Made by a program: the position numbers and the translations under genes | Shown: positions 17,257-26,801 of the stretch, piece by piece | Position numbering within the stretch: position 1 is the first letter of the stretch | Layout of the letters: every line of letters begins with the position of its first letter | Notes under the pieces: generated by a model | What the model was told of the DNA's origin: nothing | Database searches by the model: none | Seen by the model: only the letters and a program-made list of their open reading frames with translations | NCBI GenBank assembly: GCA_017745235.1 | Contig: JAGHZU010000006.1 | Location: forward strand, 169,626-233,625 | From: Caulobacter sp. | GTDB taxonomy: Bacteria; Pseudomonadota; Alphaproteobacteria; Caulobacterales; Caulobacteraceae | Direction: 5' to 3' | Length of the DNA stretch: 64,000 nucleotides

Positions 17257-19062
17257 GTGCCGGCGATGACCGACGCCGCCCAAACCCGGGTTCCCGGGAC
17301 CCTCGCCCCGGAAGACCACGACCTGCGCGCCGTGCGCCGGGCCGCCGTGATCCGCCTCGTCACGGGCCTGGCCCAGGGCCTGCTGCTCTACGCCCTGAAC
17401 CGCGCCAACGACGCCGAGGTCTGGCCCGCCACCAGCCCCGAGCTCTTCGTGGCCATCGCCATGGCGGTGCTGTTCGCGCCGTTCGTGGCGCTGGCCGGGG
17501 TCTCGGCCCTGCGCTGGCGCACCCTGGCGGCGTGGAAGGCGGTGTCGGTGCTGGTCGCCTCGGGCCTGGGCGTCTACGCGATCTGGTCTCGCGACCCGGC
17601 GGTGGCCAAGTCGGCCAGCGCGGGACCCGACGGACCGGTGGTGTTCGCCGTCGCGGCCCTGCTGTTCATCGGCCATCACCTGGTCCAGCCCGCCGACATG
17701 GAGCGGCGGCCGATCGCCCGCTACGCCACCTATTTCGACGTCACCTGGAAGCACGGCGTGCAGATGGTGCTGTCGCTGCTGTTCACCGGCGCGTTCTGGC
17801 TGGTGCTGTTCCTGGCCGCGACCCTGTTCAAGCTGATCGGGATCAAGGCGATCGAGGCCCTGATCCAGAACCAGGCCTTCGCTTTCCCGGCCACCACCAC
17901 GATGTTCGCCGCGGCGGTCCAACTGACCGACGTGCGCGCCAACCTGGTGCGCGGCGTGCGGACGGTGGCCCTGACCCTGCTGGCCTGGCTGCTGCCGTTG
18001 ATGGTGCTGATCGGCGCGGGCTTCCTCCTGACCCTGCCGTTCACCGGGCTGGAGATGCTGTGGGGCACGCGCAGCGCGACGGCCTCGCTGCTGACGGCGG
18101 CGGCGTTCCTGATCGTCCTGACCAACGCCGCCTACCAGGAGGGGGCCGAGCCGCCGCCCGCGGTGCTGCGCTGGGCCGCGCGCCTGGCCGGCGTACTGCT
18201 GGCGCCCATCACCCTGCTGGCCGCCTACGGCCTGGCGCTGCGGATCGGCCAGTACGGCCTCAGCGGCGACCGCATCGCCGCCGTCGCCTGCGTGCTGGTG
18301 GCCGCCGGCTACGCGGTCGGCTACGCCCTGGCGGCCCTGCGGCGCGGGGCGTGGATGGCCACGCTGGAGCCGACCAACATTGTCATGGCGGTGGTCTCGG
18401 TCGTGGTGCTGCTGGGCCTGTTCACGCCGCTGGCCGATCCCCGCCGCCTGGCCGTCGGCGACCAGGTGGACCGTCTCAGGCATGGCCGCGTGGCCGTCGA
18501 CCGCTTCGACTTCGAGTACCTGCGATTCGACGCGGGCCGCTATGGCCGCGCCGCGCTGGCCCGCCTTGCCAAGGACCCCAACCCGAAGATCGCCGAGCAG
18601 GCCCGCGCCGTCGCCGGACAGGCCTGGCGCTCGACGTCCGGCCACGACCAGGCGCCCGAGGCCCGGGCCGCGCGCATCGTCTTCCACCCCGCGGGCGCGA
18701 CGCCGCCGCCCGGCTTCATGGCCTCCACCACCGAGGGCGCGTTCAGCCTGTGCTTCGACGCCCGCGAGCCTTGCGACGCGCGGGTGATGGACGTGACCGG
18801 CGACCATCGCCCCGAGGTGGTGATGACCAGCGGCGCCCAGATCGAGCTGTTCGGCCAGGACGGCGATGGCCGCTGGCGCAAGCTGGGCGACTTCAACCGG
18901 CGCTGCGGCGACTTCGACCTGCGCGCGGCCGTGCGCGACGGGACGCTGAGCCTGGCCGAGCCGGCGATCAAGGACCTGTCCACGCCCGCCGGCCACCTGG
19001 AGTTCTCGCCGGCGGCCACGGGATGTCCGCGCGAGGTCAGGCCCCTTCAGACACTGCATTGA
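17257..19062 (+). CDS. DUF4153-type multi-pass membrane protein
   Basis: A 601-residue protein. About ten or eleven hydrophobic segments occupy residues 30-415, including the conserved stretch VFAVAALLFIGHHLVQPADME that precedes a soluble loop (YFDVTWKHGVQM) typical of DUF4153. A soluble C-terminal part of about 180 residues follows (RLRHGRVAVDRFDFEYLRFD), resembling a putative periplasmic or cytoplasmic sensor domain. No function is established for the family. The start may be GTG 17257 or ATG 17266. Its last 26 bases overlap the convergent ABC-transporter gene. Confidence 0.8.
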   Translation: MPAMTDAAQTRVPGTLAPEDHDLRAVRRAAVIRLVTGLAQGLLLYALNRANDAEVWPATSPELFVAIAMAVLFAPFVALAGVSALRWRTLAAWKAVSVLVASGLGVYAIWSRDPAVAKSASAGPDGPVVFAVAALLFIGHHLVQPADMERRPIARYATYFDVTWKHGVQMVLSLLFTGAFWLVLFLAATLFKLIGIKAIEALIQNQAFAFPATTTMFAAAVQLTDVRANLVRGVRTVALTLLAWLLPLMVLIGAGFLLTLPFTGLEMLWGTRSATASLLTAAAFLIVLTNAAYQEGAEPPPAVLRWAARLAGVLLAPITLLAAYGLALRIGQYGLSGDRIAAVACVLVAAGYAVGYALAALRRGAWMATLEPTNIVMAVVSVVVLLGLFTPLADPRRLAVGDQVDRLRHGRVAVDRFDFEYLRFDAGRYGRAALARLAKDPNPKIAEQARAVAGQAWRSTSGHDQAPEARAARIVFHPAGATPPPGFMASTTEGAFSLCFDAREPCDARVMDVTGDHRPEVVMTSGAQIELFGQDGDGRWRKLGDFNRRCGDFDLRAAVRDGTLSLAEPAIKDLSTPAGHLEFSPAATGCPREVRPLQTLH

Positions 19063-20824
19063 GGCGGGCGTAGACCCCGCCCCTGGCCTTCAGCTCGCCG
19101 TGGCGGCCCTCCTCGACCACCCGGCCGTTCTGGAAGACCAGGATGCGGTCGGCGCCGCGCACGGTCGACAGGCGGTGGGCGATGACGATCGTCGTGCGGC
19201 CTTGCATCAGCGCTTCGGCGGCCTCCTGCACCTGGCCCTCGGTCTCGACGTCGAGCGAGGAGGTGGCCTCGTCCAGCACCAGGATCGGGGCGTCGGTCAG
19301 GAAGGCGCGGGCGATGGCCACGCGCTGGCGCTCGCCGCCCGACAGCTTCACGCCCCGCTCGCCCACCAGGGTGTCGTAGCCCTGGGGCAGGCGCAGGATG
19401 AAGTCGTGGGCCCGGGCCTTCTTCGCCGCCGCCACGATCTCCTCGTGGTCGGCGTCGGGACGGCCGTAGGCGATGTTCTCGCGCAGGGTTCGGTGGAACA
19501 GGGCCGGATCCTGCGGCACCACGGCGATGGCGCGGCGCAGGGAGCCCTGGGTCACCTTGGCCACGTCCTGGCCGTCAATCAGGATGCGCCCGCCCTGCAG
19601 GTCATGCAGGCGCTGGATCAGCTTGACGAAGGTCGACTTGCCCGAGCCTGTCGGCCCCACCAGCGCCACCCGCTCGCCGGGCGCGATGGTCAGCGAGAAA
19701 TGGTCGTAGAGCGGCGCGCCGGCCGCCTTGTAGCGGAAGGTGACGTCCTGGAACGCGATCGCGCCGGGGCCTCGCTTGAAGTCGGGCGCGCCGGGAGCGT
19801 CGGCGATCTGCGGGGCCAGGCCTTCCCAGGCGGCCACGTCCTCGGTGTCGTCCAGCCCCTTCTGCAGCATGCGGATGTTCTCGCCCATGTTGCGCAGGTA
19901 GCCGCTCATCAGCATGAAGGCGGTGATGGCGAAGGCCACGTCGCCGGGCGTGGCGCGGCCGGCGGCCCAGGCATGCACCATGGCGGCCGTCAGCCCGCCC
20001 TGCAGCAGGACCAGCAGCAGGTTCTGCCCCAGCCAGACGTCGGTGAACTTGTGCCAGGTGATCATGACCGCCTTGCGCCAGGCGGCCGTCACCTCGGCCA
20101 CGCGGGCGCTCTCGCGGCCCTCGGCGCCGAAGCTCTTGACCGTCGGGTTGGAGGTGACCGCGTCGGCCAGGGCGCCGCCGATCTTCGAATCCAGGGCGTT
20201 GGATTTGAGGTTGTAGGGGCGCACGTAGCGGGACGTGACGACGACGTTGACGGCGATGTAGGCGACCACCACCACCAGGGCGACGGCGCCGGCCAGGGGC
20301 TGACGCGCCAGCAGCATGGCCGACAGGCCCACCAGCACGACCAGGCTGGGAGCCAGCCAGATCGTCACCGCGTCGGTGACGGCGTCGTAGCCCCACATGG
20401 CGCGGGTCAGCTTGCGCACGGTCGCGCCGGCGAAGCTGTCGGCGTGCCAGTCGGACGAGAAAGCCTGGACGCGAGCATAGCCCTCGTTGGTCATCTCCTC
20501 CATGTTCCGCGCGGCCAGGGGGATCCAGAACCGCATGGCGATGTTGCGGATCAGCGAGAAGCCCAGATAGACGCCGACGAACGCGGTCCAGGCGCCCCAG
20601 GCGGCGTCCACGGCGGAGGGGCCGCGGGTGACGGTGTCGATCAGGCGGCCCGAGGCCCAGGGCAGGGCCAGGTCGAAGCAGATCGCCACCAGGGTCAGCG
20701 CGACGCCGCCCACGAACAGGGCCTTCCGACGCAGCCAGAAGCGAGCGATGAAGCCCAGCACCTTGGCGTTGCTCAAGGCGCGGGGGCGGGCGTCGTCGTC
20801 GAAATCTTCGGAGGCGTCGGTCAT
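19037..20824 (-). CDS. ABC exporter, fused permease-ATPase
   Basis: A 595-residue half-transporter. Six transmembrane helices span about residues 25-310, followed by an ATPase domain with Walker [10 protein letters not shown], signature [14 protein letters not shown], Walker [13 protein letters not shown] and the H-loop IVIAHRLST. Homodimers of this type (MsbA/multidrug-like) export lipids or hydrophobic compounds through the inner membrane. The substrate is unknown. ATG at 20824 is the natural start; the 3' end overlaps the DUF4153 gene by 26 nt in convergent orientation. Confidence 0.92.
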   Translation of the reverse strand: MTDASEDFDDDARPRALSNAKVLGFIARFWLRRKALFVGGVALTLVAICFDLALPWASGRLIDTVTRGPSAVDAAWGAWTAFVGVYLGFSLIRNIAMRFWIPLAARNMEEMTNEGYARVQAFSSDWHADSFAGATVRKLTRAMWGYDAVTDAVTIWLAPSLVVLVGLSAMLLARQPLAGAVALVVVVAYIAVNVVVTSRYVRPYNLKSNALDSKIGGALADAVTSNPTVKSFGAEGRESARVAEVTAAWRKAVMITWHKFTDVWLGQNLLLVLLQGGLTAAMVHAWAAGRATPGDVAFAITAFMLMSGYLRNMGENIRMLQKGLDDTEDVAAWEGLAPQIADAPGAPDFKRGPGAIAFQDVTFRYKAAGAPLYDHFSLTIAPGERVALVGPTGSGKSTFVKLIQRLHDLQGGRILIDGQDVAKVTQGSLRRAIAVVPQDPALFHRTLRENIAYGRPDADHEEIVAAAKKARAHDFILRLPQGYDTLVGERGVKLSGGERQRVAIARAFLTDAPILVLDEATSSLDVETEGQVQEAAEALMQGRTTIVIAHRLSTVRGADRILVFQNGRVVEEGRHGELKARGGVYARLNAVSEGA

Positions 20825-20926
20825 GGCAGGGCCTAGATAGGCGTTCCACGCGTCCTGCGCGAGCCGCCCGTCCAGCGTCCGTCATCCAGCAAATCGGCCG
20901 CGAAGGTGACTGACGGCGGGCGACCG

Positions 20927-21955
20927 TCAGGTCGAGGCGCGCTCGACCAGGGCGTAGTCCTCCATCACGTCGATCGGGCGCACGTCCTCGCGACGCCGGC
21001 GCAGGGCGTCCAGCAACAGCTCCAGCGCTCGGCCGGTCATGCGCTCGATGGGCTGGCGGACGGTGGTCAGCGGCGGCCAGACCCGGGTGGCCAGCAGGGT
21101 GTCGTCGAAGCCGGTCACGGCCAGGTCGCGCGGCAGGACCAGTCCCCGGCGGTGGGCCGCCCAAAGGGCGGCGGCCGCCATATCGTCGTTGGCGGCGGCG
21201 ATGGCGTCGGGCGGGACGGGCAGGGCCAACAGCCGCTCGGCGGCGGCCAGGCCCGATTCGAACGTGAAGCGGCCCTCGATCACCCACGCGTCAGGCAGGG
21301 GAAGGCCGTGCGCCGCCAGGGCGTCGCGACAGCCCTTCAGTCGCTCGATGCTGTCGGAGTGGCCTTGGGGGCCGGCGATCACGGCGATGCGCCTGCGTCC
21401 CTTGGCGATCAGCAGCTCGGTGGCCGCGCGCGAGGCGGCGCGGTTGTCCACGCGGACGGTGAACATGTCGGGCAGGGGCGCGGCGGTGGCGATGGCGGCG
21501 ACGGTCAGGCCCAGCGCCCGGAAACCGGGCGAACCGCTGAGGGCGGTGTCGAACGGCGGAAGCACCAGCAGGGCGTCGGCGCCCGACCGCTGCAGGGCGC
21601 GCGCGGCTTCCAGCGCATCCTCCGGGCTCTCGACCTTGCGGGCCAGCAGCTGCAGGCCCCGCTCGGCGCTGGCCACGGCGGCTGCGGCCAGCACGCCGTC
21701 CAGGAACATGCTGTCGACCCCGGCGTACAGCAGCCCGACGCGGGCGGCGGTGGCGTCGACCAGCCGGCGTGCGGCGGAATTGGGCACGTAGCCCAGTTCC
21801 TCGATGGCGGCCAGGACGCGGTCGCGGGTCTCGCGGCTGAACTTGCCCGTCTGGTTGAAGACGTTGGACACGGTCATGGCCGACACGCCGGCCCGGGCGG
21901 CCACCGCCTTGATCGTGACCCTGGCGCCTTGGCGCGGGCGTCCTTGGCGATGCAT
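20927..21955 (-). CDS. LacI-family transcriptional regulator
   Basis: A 342-residue repressor. The helix-turn-helix VTIKAVAARAGVSAMTVSNVFNQ is near the N-terminus and the hinge-helix NSAARRLVDATAARVGLLYA leads into a periplasmic-binding-protein-like ligand domain containing FDDTLLATRVWPPLTTVRQP. The start at 21955 gives the usual position for the DNA-binding domain; a longer frame upstream is not homologous. It is divergent from the acyltransferase gene and a LacI-type operator lies between them, suggesting autoregulation and control of that gene. Confidence 0.93.
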   Translation of the reverse strand: MHRQGRPRQGARVTIKAVAARAGVSAMTVSNVFNQTGKFSRETRDRVLAAIEELGYVPNSAARRLVDATAARVGLLYAGVDSMFLDGVLAAAAVASAERGLQLLARKVESPEDALEAARALQRSGADALLVLPPFDTALSGSPGFRALGLTVAAIATAAPLPDMFTVRVDNRAASRAATELLIAKGRRRIAVIAGPQGHSDSIERLKGCRDALAAHGLPLPDAWVIEGRFTFESGLAAAERLLALPVPPDAIAAANDDMAAAALWAAHRRGLVLPRDLAVTGFDDTLLATRVWPPLTTVRQPIERMTGRALELLLDALRRRREDVRPIDVMEDYALVERAST

Positions 21956-22037
21956 GGCGGTCTCTCCGGCGCAGCCGGGCCGCGCGATTATGGGATCCTC
22001 CGAACACGGCGCGTGCGGCGTTCCCGACCCCTCTTGC

Positions 22038-22053
22038 GGTTTAACGATAAACC
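22038..22053. promoter_or_regulatory. LacI-type operator
   Basis: GGTTTAACGATAAACC is a 16-bp palindrome with 14 matching positions and the central CG typical of LacI-family operators. It lies between the LacI regulator (start 21955) and the divergent acyltransferase (start 22114). Confidence 0.6.
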
Positions 22054-22113
22054 TAGCAACGCTTCGCCGCGACTCCGTTTCGTTCAGCAAGCAAAGATCG
22101 GCACCAGAACCGC

Positions 22114-23307
22114 ATGACAACGTCCGCCGCCGCGCTCTCGACAGACGCGACTCCGTCCGCCGCCACGGCAGCCTCGCCCTCGCCGGCGTCCGCCAAGAAC
22201 CACTATGTGATCCTCGACGGCCTGCGGGGCGTGGCCTCGCTGATGGTGGTGGTCTTCCATCTGTTCGAGACCTATTCCGGCGGAGATCCGGAAAAGCAGA
22301 TCATCAACCACGGCTACCTGGCGGTGGACTTCTTCTTCCTGTTGTCGGGCTTCGTGATCGCCTACGCCTACGACGACCGCTGGGCGGCGGGCATGAGCCA
22401 GTGGGACTTCTACAAGCGCCGCCTGGTGCGCCTGCAGCCGATGATCATCGTGGGCGGCGTTATCGGCGCGGCGCTGGTGGTCTTCCAGCAATCCTCGGTC
22501 TTCCCCAAGCTGGCGGACGTCACCGTCTGGCAGGTGGTGGGGGTGATGCTGCTCAGCTTCGTGATGATCCCCCTGCGCCCGTCGGCCGAGATCCGCGGCT
22601 GGGGCGAGATCTATCCGCTGAACGGCCCGCAGTGGTCGCTGTTCTACGAGTACATCGCCAACATCCTCTACGCCGTGGGACTGCGGAAGTTGTCGATCCG
22701 TTGGCTGGGCGCGCTGGTGGCGCTGGGCGCGGCGGCCCTGATCTACCTTCTGGTCGCAGGTCCGCGGGGCGACGTGATCGGCGGCTGGGCGCTGGACGCC
22801 AAGGGAATCCAGATCGGCCTGACGCGCGTGATGTTCCCGTTCTTCGCGGGGATCCTGCTGATGCGCCTGGGCAAGCGGATCAAGGTTCCGAACGCGTTCG
22901 GCGTCTGCAGCCTGCTGCTGATCGTGGCCCTGTCGCTGCCGCGTTTCGGCGTCGACGACCAGCGCTGGGTCAACGGCCTCTACGAAGCCGCCTGCATCAT
23001 CCTGCTGTTCCCGCTGATCGTGGCCATCGGCGCGGGCGAAAAGAGCGCCGACGGGCCGTCGGTGCGGGTCGCCCGCTTCTTCGGCGACCTGTCCTACCCG
23101 CTCTACATCACCCACTATCCGCTGATCTACGCCTACACCGGCTGGGTCGTGGACAAGAAGGTCCCGCCCGCCCAGGGCGCGCTGGCAGGGGCCGGAGTGC
23201 TTGTGGCCGCCGTGGCGATCGCCTGGGTCAGCCTAAAGCTCTATGATGAGCCCATGCGAAAGTGGCTGGCGGGCAAGCTGCTGTCGCGGGCCCGCCAGGG
23301 CCGCTGA
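22114..23307 (+). CDS. Acyltransferase 3 family membrane protein
   Basis: A 397-residue OafA/acyltransferase-3 protein with about ten transmembrane helices. The conserved opening YVILDGLRGVASLMVVVFHLFE carries the family R-G and catalytic-type histidine (VVFHL), and YLAVDFFFLLSGFVIAY and LSYPLYITHYPLIY are further signatures. These enzymes acylate sugars or peptidoglycan/exopolysaccharide units at the inner membrane. An Ala/Ser/Pro-rich 28-residue leader precedes the first helix. It has no evident Shine-Dalgarno sequence. Confidence 0.88.
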   Translation: MTTSAAALSTDATPSAATAASPSPASAKNHYVILDGLRGVASLMVVVFHLFETYSGGDPEKQIINHGYLAVDFFFLLSGFVIAYAYDDRWAAGMSQWDFYKRRLVRLQPMIIVGGVIGAALVVFQQSSVFPKLADVTVWQVVGVMLLSFVMIPLRPSAEIRGWGEIYPLNGPQWSLFYEYIANILYAVGLRKLSIRWLGALVALGAAALIYLLVAGPRGDVIGGWALDAKGIQIGLTRVMFPFFAGILLMRLGKRIKVPNAFGVCSLLLIVALSLPRFGVDDQRWVNGLYEAACIILLFPLIVAIGAGEKSADGPSVRVARFFGDLSYPLYITHYPLIYAYTGWVVDKKVPPAQGALAGAGVLVAAVAIAWVSLKLYDEPMRKWLAGKLLSRARQGR

Positions 23308-23330
23308 TCCCCACGTTTCCCCGGGCTTCG

Positions 23331-23795
23331 TCAGGCGTCGCCGACGAAGCCCTTCGTCTGCCGGAGGGCCTCGCCCAGGGACATGGCCGCCGACGTGGCC
23401 AGGTTCATCGAGCGGGCTTCCGGGCGCAGGGGAATGGTCAGCCGGCCGTCGGCCGCGGCGTGGACTTCCGGCGGGGCGCCGCGGCTCTCATTGCCGAAGA
23501 GCAGAGTGTCGCCGGGCTGGAACGCGAACCGGTGGAAAGGAAGGTCGCTCTTGGTGGTGAACAGCAGGAGGCGGCCTTCCCGGCGTTCGGGGGCGGCGAG
23601 AAAAGCATCCCACGACTCGTGGCGCATCAGGTGCGTCAGCGGGCCATAATCCAGGGCTGCGCGCTTCAAGCTCTTGTCGTTCAAGGGGAAACTGCACGGT
23701 TCTATGACGTCCAGCCCCACGCCGAAACAGGCGGACAGTCGTATGGCGGCTCCCACGTTCTGAGGAATGCCGGGTTGAAAAAGCGCGAGACGCAT
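23331..23795 (-). CDS. trmL: tRNA (cytidine(34)-2'-O)-methyltransferase
   Basis: A 154-residue SPOUT-class enzyme, the usual length for TrmL. The motifs LFQPGIPQNVGAAIRLSACF, LLFTTKS, LLFGNESRGAPPEVH and IPLRPEARSMNLATSAA (forming the trefoil-knot SAM site) are complete. It methylates the wobble 2'-OH of tRNA-Leu isoacceptors. It converges on the acyltransferase gene with a 23-nt gap. The 243 nt on its other side form the promoter region of petABC. Confidence 0.95.
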   Translation of the reverse strand: MRLALFQPGIPQNVGAAIRLSACFGVGLDVIEPCSFPLNDKSLKRAALDYGPLTHLMRHESWDAFLAAPERREGRLLLFTTKSDLPFHRFAFQPGDTLLFGNESRGAPPEVHAAADGRLTIPLRPEARSMNLATSAAMSLGEALRQTKGFVGDA

Positions 23796-24038
23796 TCTAA
23801 GCGAACCACCACAGGGCTAGCAGGGGCATTGCTGCGCATCGAAAGGACTTGCGGACTCGGGCCGCGCGTCGGATAGGACGATCCGCATTTGAAGCATCTT
23901 GTGGCGAAGACCCGCGTGCGGGTCCAGGCCTTGTAGCCGGAAGGTCCGTTCGCGGGCCGGACGAGATATGGGCGCCCCGGGGCGTCTTTCCTAGTCGAAC
24001 CGTTCCGCGGTCCGACGGATTTCGAAGGGTGACTTAAG

Positions 24039-24590
24039 GTGGCCGACACCGCCGTGGGCGCAAAGACCGGTCCGGAGCATGGGGGCGATCCCAGCCGTCG
24101 GGACTTCATTTACATCGCGACGATCGCGGCCGCCGCTGGCGGCGCGGCTTCGCTGGCCTGGCCGTTCATCGACCAGATGAACCCCTCGGCCGACACGCTG
24201 GCTCTGGCCTCGATCGAGTTCGACCTCTCCAAGGTCGCCTCGGGCCAGCAGGTCACCGTCAAGTGGCGGGGCAAGCCTCTGTTCGTGCGCAACCGCACCG
24301 CGGCCGAGATCGCCGCGGCGGTCAAGGACGACGGCGCGGCCATGAAGGATCCGCAGAAGGACGCCGACCGGGTGAAGCCCGGCAAGGCGCAGTGGCTGGT
24401 CCTGATCGGCAGCTGTACGCACCTGGGCTGCGTGCCGACCTTCGGCGGCGGCGAGTACGGCGGCTGGTTCTGCCCGTGCCACGGCTCGGTCTACGACACC
24501 TCGGGTCGTATCCGTAAGGGCCCGGCGCCCCTGAACCTGGCGGTTCCGGAGTACGCCTTCCTTTCCGACACCAAGGTCAAGATCGGCTAA
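24039..24590 (+). CDS. petA: Ubiquinol-cytochrome c reductase, Rieske iron-sulfur subunit
   Basis: A 183-residue subunit of complex III that moves electrons from ubiquinol to cytochrome c1. The [2Fe-2S] ligands are visible in CTHLGC (126-131) and CPCHGS (145-150). A twin-arginine-type N-terminus [15 protein letters not shown] (19-33) serves as Tat signal and membrane anchor. The start codon is GTG. It is the first gene of petABC, with only 5 nt before petB. The 243-nt leader contains short hairpins but no promoter that I can name. Confidence 0.96.
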   Translation: MADTAVGAKTGPEHGGDPSRRDFIYIATIAAAAGGAASLAWPFIDQMNPSADTLALASIEFDLSKVASGQQVTVKWRGKPLFVRNRTAAEIAAAVKDDGAAMKDPQKDADRVKPGKAQWLVLIGSCTHLGCVPTFGGGEYGGWFCPCHGSVYDTSGRIRKGPAPLNLAVPEYAFLSDTKVKIG

Positions 24591-24595
24591 GAGAT

Positions 24596-25915
24596 ATGAG
24601 CGGACATTCGACCTACGAACCCAAGACCGGTTTCGAGCGCTGGCTCGACGCCCGTCTGCCGATCGTGCGCCTGGGCTACGACAGCTTCGTCGACTATCCC
24701 ACGCCCCGTAACCTGAACTACTGGTGGACCTTCGGCGGCATCCTGTCGCTGTGCCTGGCCTCGCAGCTGATCACCGGCATCATCCTGGTGATGCACTACA
24801 CGCCGAGCGCCGACCACGCCTTCGCCAGCGTCGAGCACATCATGCGCGACGTGAACTACGGCTGGCTGATCCGCTACATGCACGCCAACGGCGCGTCGAT
24901 GTTCTTCATCGCCGTCTACATCCACATGCTGCGCGGCCTGTACTACGGCTCCTACAAGGCCCCCCGCGAAGTGCTGTGGCTGCTGGGCTGCGTGATCTAC
25001 CTGCTGATGATGGCCACCGCCTTCATGGGCTATGTCCTGCCCTGGGGCCAGATGTCCTTCCACGGCGCGGTCGTGATCACCAACCTGTTCGGCGCCCTGC
25101 CGGTCGTCGGCCCGTCGATCACCACCTGGCTGTGGGGCGGCTTCGCCGTCGACAACCCGACCCTGAACCGCTTCTTCTCGCTGCACTACCTGCTGCCCTT
25201 CATGATCGCGGGCGTCGTGATCCTGCACATCTGGGCCCTGCACGTGGTCGGCCAGAACAACCCGACCGGCGTCGATCCCAAGTCGAAGGCCGACACCGTG
25301 CCCTTCACCCCGTACGCGACGGTGAAGGACGGCTTCGCGATGGGCGTGTTCCTGATCCTCTTCGCGATCTTCGTCTTCTACCTGCCGAACGCCCTGGGCC
25401 ACTCGGACAACTACATTCCGGCGAACCCGCTGGTGACCCCGTCGCACATCGTTCCGGAATGGTACTTCCTGCCGTTCTACGCGATCCTGCGCGCCGTCCC
25501 CGACAAGCTGATGGGCGTGCTGGCCATGTTCGGCGCCATCGCCTGCCTGTTCGCCCTGCCGTGGCTGGACCGCTCGAAGGTGCGCTCGATGCGCTACCGC
25601 CCGACCATGAAGATCCACTTCGTGATCTTCGTCGTGGCCTGCTGCATCCTGGGCCTGTGTGGCGCCAAGCTGCCCGACGATCCGGTGATCCCGCACCTGA
25701 CCACCTTCTCGGTGATGGGTTCGGACCTGAACAGCTTCGTCTGGCTCTCGCGTCTGGCGGCCCTCTACTACTTCGCTTTCTTCCTGATCGTGATGCCGTT
25801 CCTGCCGCTGTCGGAAAAGACGCTGCCGGTGCCGGACTCCATCGCCTCGCCCGCCCTGTCGCACCCGGCCGCCGTTCCGGCCGAAGCGACCGCCGCGCCT
25901 GAAATGAAGGGCTGA
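24596..25915 (+). CDS. petB: Cytochrome b of the bc1 complex
   Basis: A 439-residue, eight-helix membrane protein holding the two b hemes and both quinone sites. The PEWY motif of the Qo site is seen in [17 protein letters not shown]. The paired heme histidines lie in the second and fourth helices (for example [18 protein letters not shown] and [18 protein letters not shown]). A proline/alanine-rich tail of about 35 residues follows the last helix. It is co-transcribed between petA and petC (gaps of 5 and 6 nt). Confidence 0.97.
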   Translation: MSGHSTYEPKTGFERWLDARLPIVRLGYDSFVDYPTPRNLNYWWTFGGILSLCLASQLITGIILVMHYTPSADHAFASVEHIMRDVNYGWLIRYMHANGASMFFIAVYIHMLRGLYYGSYKAPREVLWLLGCVIYLLMMATAFMGYVLPWGQMSFHGAVVITNLFGALPVVGPSITTWLWGGFAVDNPTLNRFFSLHYLLPFMIAGVVILHIWALHVVGQNNPTGVDPKSKADTVPFTPYATVKDGFAMGVFLILFAIFVFYLPNALGHSDNYIPANPLVTPSHIVPEWYFLPFYAILRAVPDKLMGVLAMFGAIACLFALPWLDRSKVRSMRYRPTMKIHFVIFVVACCILGLCGAKLPDDPVIPHLTTFSVMGSDLNSFVWLSRLAALYYFAFFLIVMPFLPLSEKTLPVPDSIASPALSHPAAVPAEATAAPEMKG

Positions 25916-25921
25916 TCCCAG

Positions 25922-26776
25922 ATGCTGCGCAAACTCTCCGTCATCGCAGCGGTCGCGGGTCTCCTGACGGCCGGCGCCGCCGGCCCGGCCCTGGCCAACG
26001 GCCACCCGCTGCCCGCCAAGGACGTCCACTGGTCGTTCGAGGGGCCGCTGGGCAAGTTCGACCAGAAGCAGCTGCAACGCGGCTACAAGGTCTATCGCGA
26101 GGTCTGCTCGGCCTGCCACTCGATGAACCTGGTTTCGTTCCGGAACCTGGGCGACAAGGGCGGGCCGTTCTACGACGCCAAGTACAAGAACCCGAACGAC
26201 AACCCGTATGTGAAGGCGATCGCCAAGGACTACGAGGTCGCCGACATCGACAACGAGACCGGCGACACGATCAAGCGTCCGGCCACCCCGGCCGACCGCT
26301 TCCCCTCGCCGTTCCCGAACGAAGCCGCGGCCCGCGCGTCGAACGGCGGCGCCCTGCCGCCGGACATGTCGCTGCTGGCCAAGGCCCGCGAGGAAGGTCC
26401 CGCTCACATTTATTCGATCGTGACCGGCTACACCGCTCCGCCGAAGGGCCTGAAGGTCGGCGACAACCAGCACTACAACCCGTACATGCCGGGCGACCTG
26501 ACCTCGTCGTGGTCGGGCAGCCACGAGCACGTCCCTCCGGGCGGCTTCATCGCCATGGCTCCGCCGCTGAAAGCCGGCCAGGTGACCTTCGACGACGGCA
26601 CGCCGTCGACGCTGGACCAGCAGGCCAAGGACGTGTCGGCCTTCCTGATGTGGGCCGCCGAGCCCAAGCTGGAAGAGCGCAAGAAGATGGGTCTGGCGGT
26701 CCTCGCCTACCTCATCCTCTTCTCGGGCCTGCTGTACGCGGCCTACCGCAAGGTCTGGAAGAACGAGTCGCACTGA
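25922..26776 (+). CDS. petC: Cytochrome c1
   Basis: A 284-residue membrane-anchored c-type cytochrome. It has a signal peptide (to about residue 25, ALA), the heme-binding CSACH (62-66), the axial-methionine region YNPYMPGDL, and a C-terminal anchor helix (GLAVLAYLILFSGLLYAAYRK). It accepts electrons from the Rieske protein and passes them to soluble cytochrome c. It ends the petABC operon, which is closed by the strong terminator at 26804. Confidence 0.96.
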   Translation: MLRKLSVIAAVAGLLTAGAAGPALANGHPLPAKDVHWSFEGPLGKFDQKQLQRGYKVYREVCSACHSMNLVSFRNLGDKGGPFYDAKYKNPNDNPYVKAIAKDYEVADIDNETGDTIKRPATPADRFPSPFPNEAAARASNGGALPPDMSLLAKAREEGPAHIYSIVTGYTAPPKGLKVGDNQHYNPYMPGDLTSSWSGSHEHVPPGGFIAMAPPLKAGQVTFDDGTPSTLDQQAKDVSAFLMWAAEPKLEERKKMGLAVLAYLILFSGLLYAAYRKVWKNESH

Positions 26777-26801
26777 TCGCGACCCGCGCTTTCGAAGGAA
26801 A

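Noticed and set aside
17128..19059. A 643-codon minus-strand frame opposite the DUF4153 gene
   Set aside because: Composition-driven shadow, rich in Gln, His, Arg and Gly, with no domain. The plus strand encodes a regular multi-helix membrane protein.
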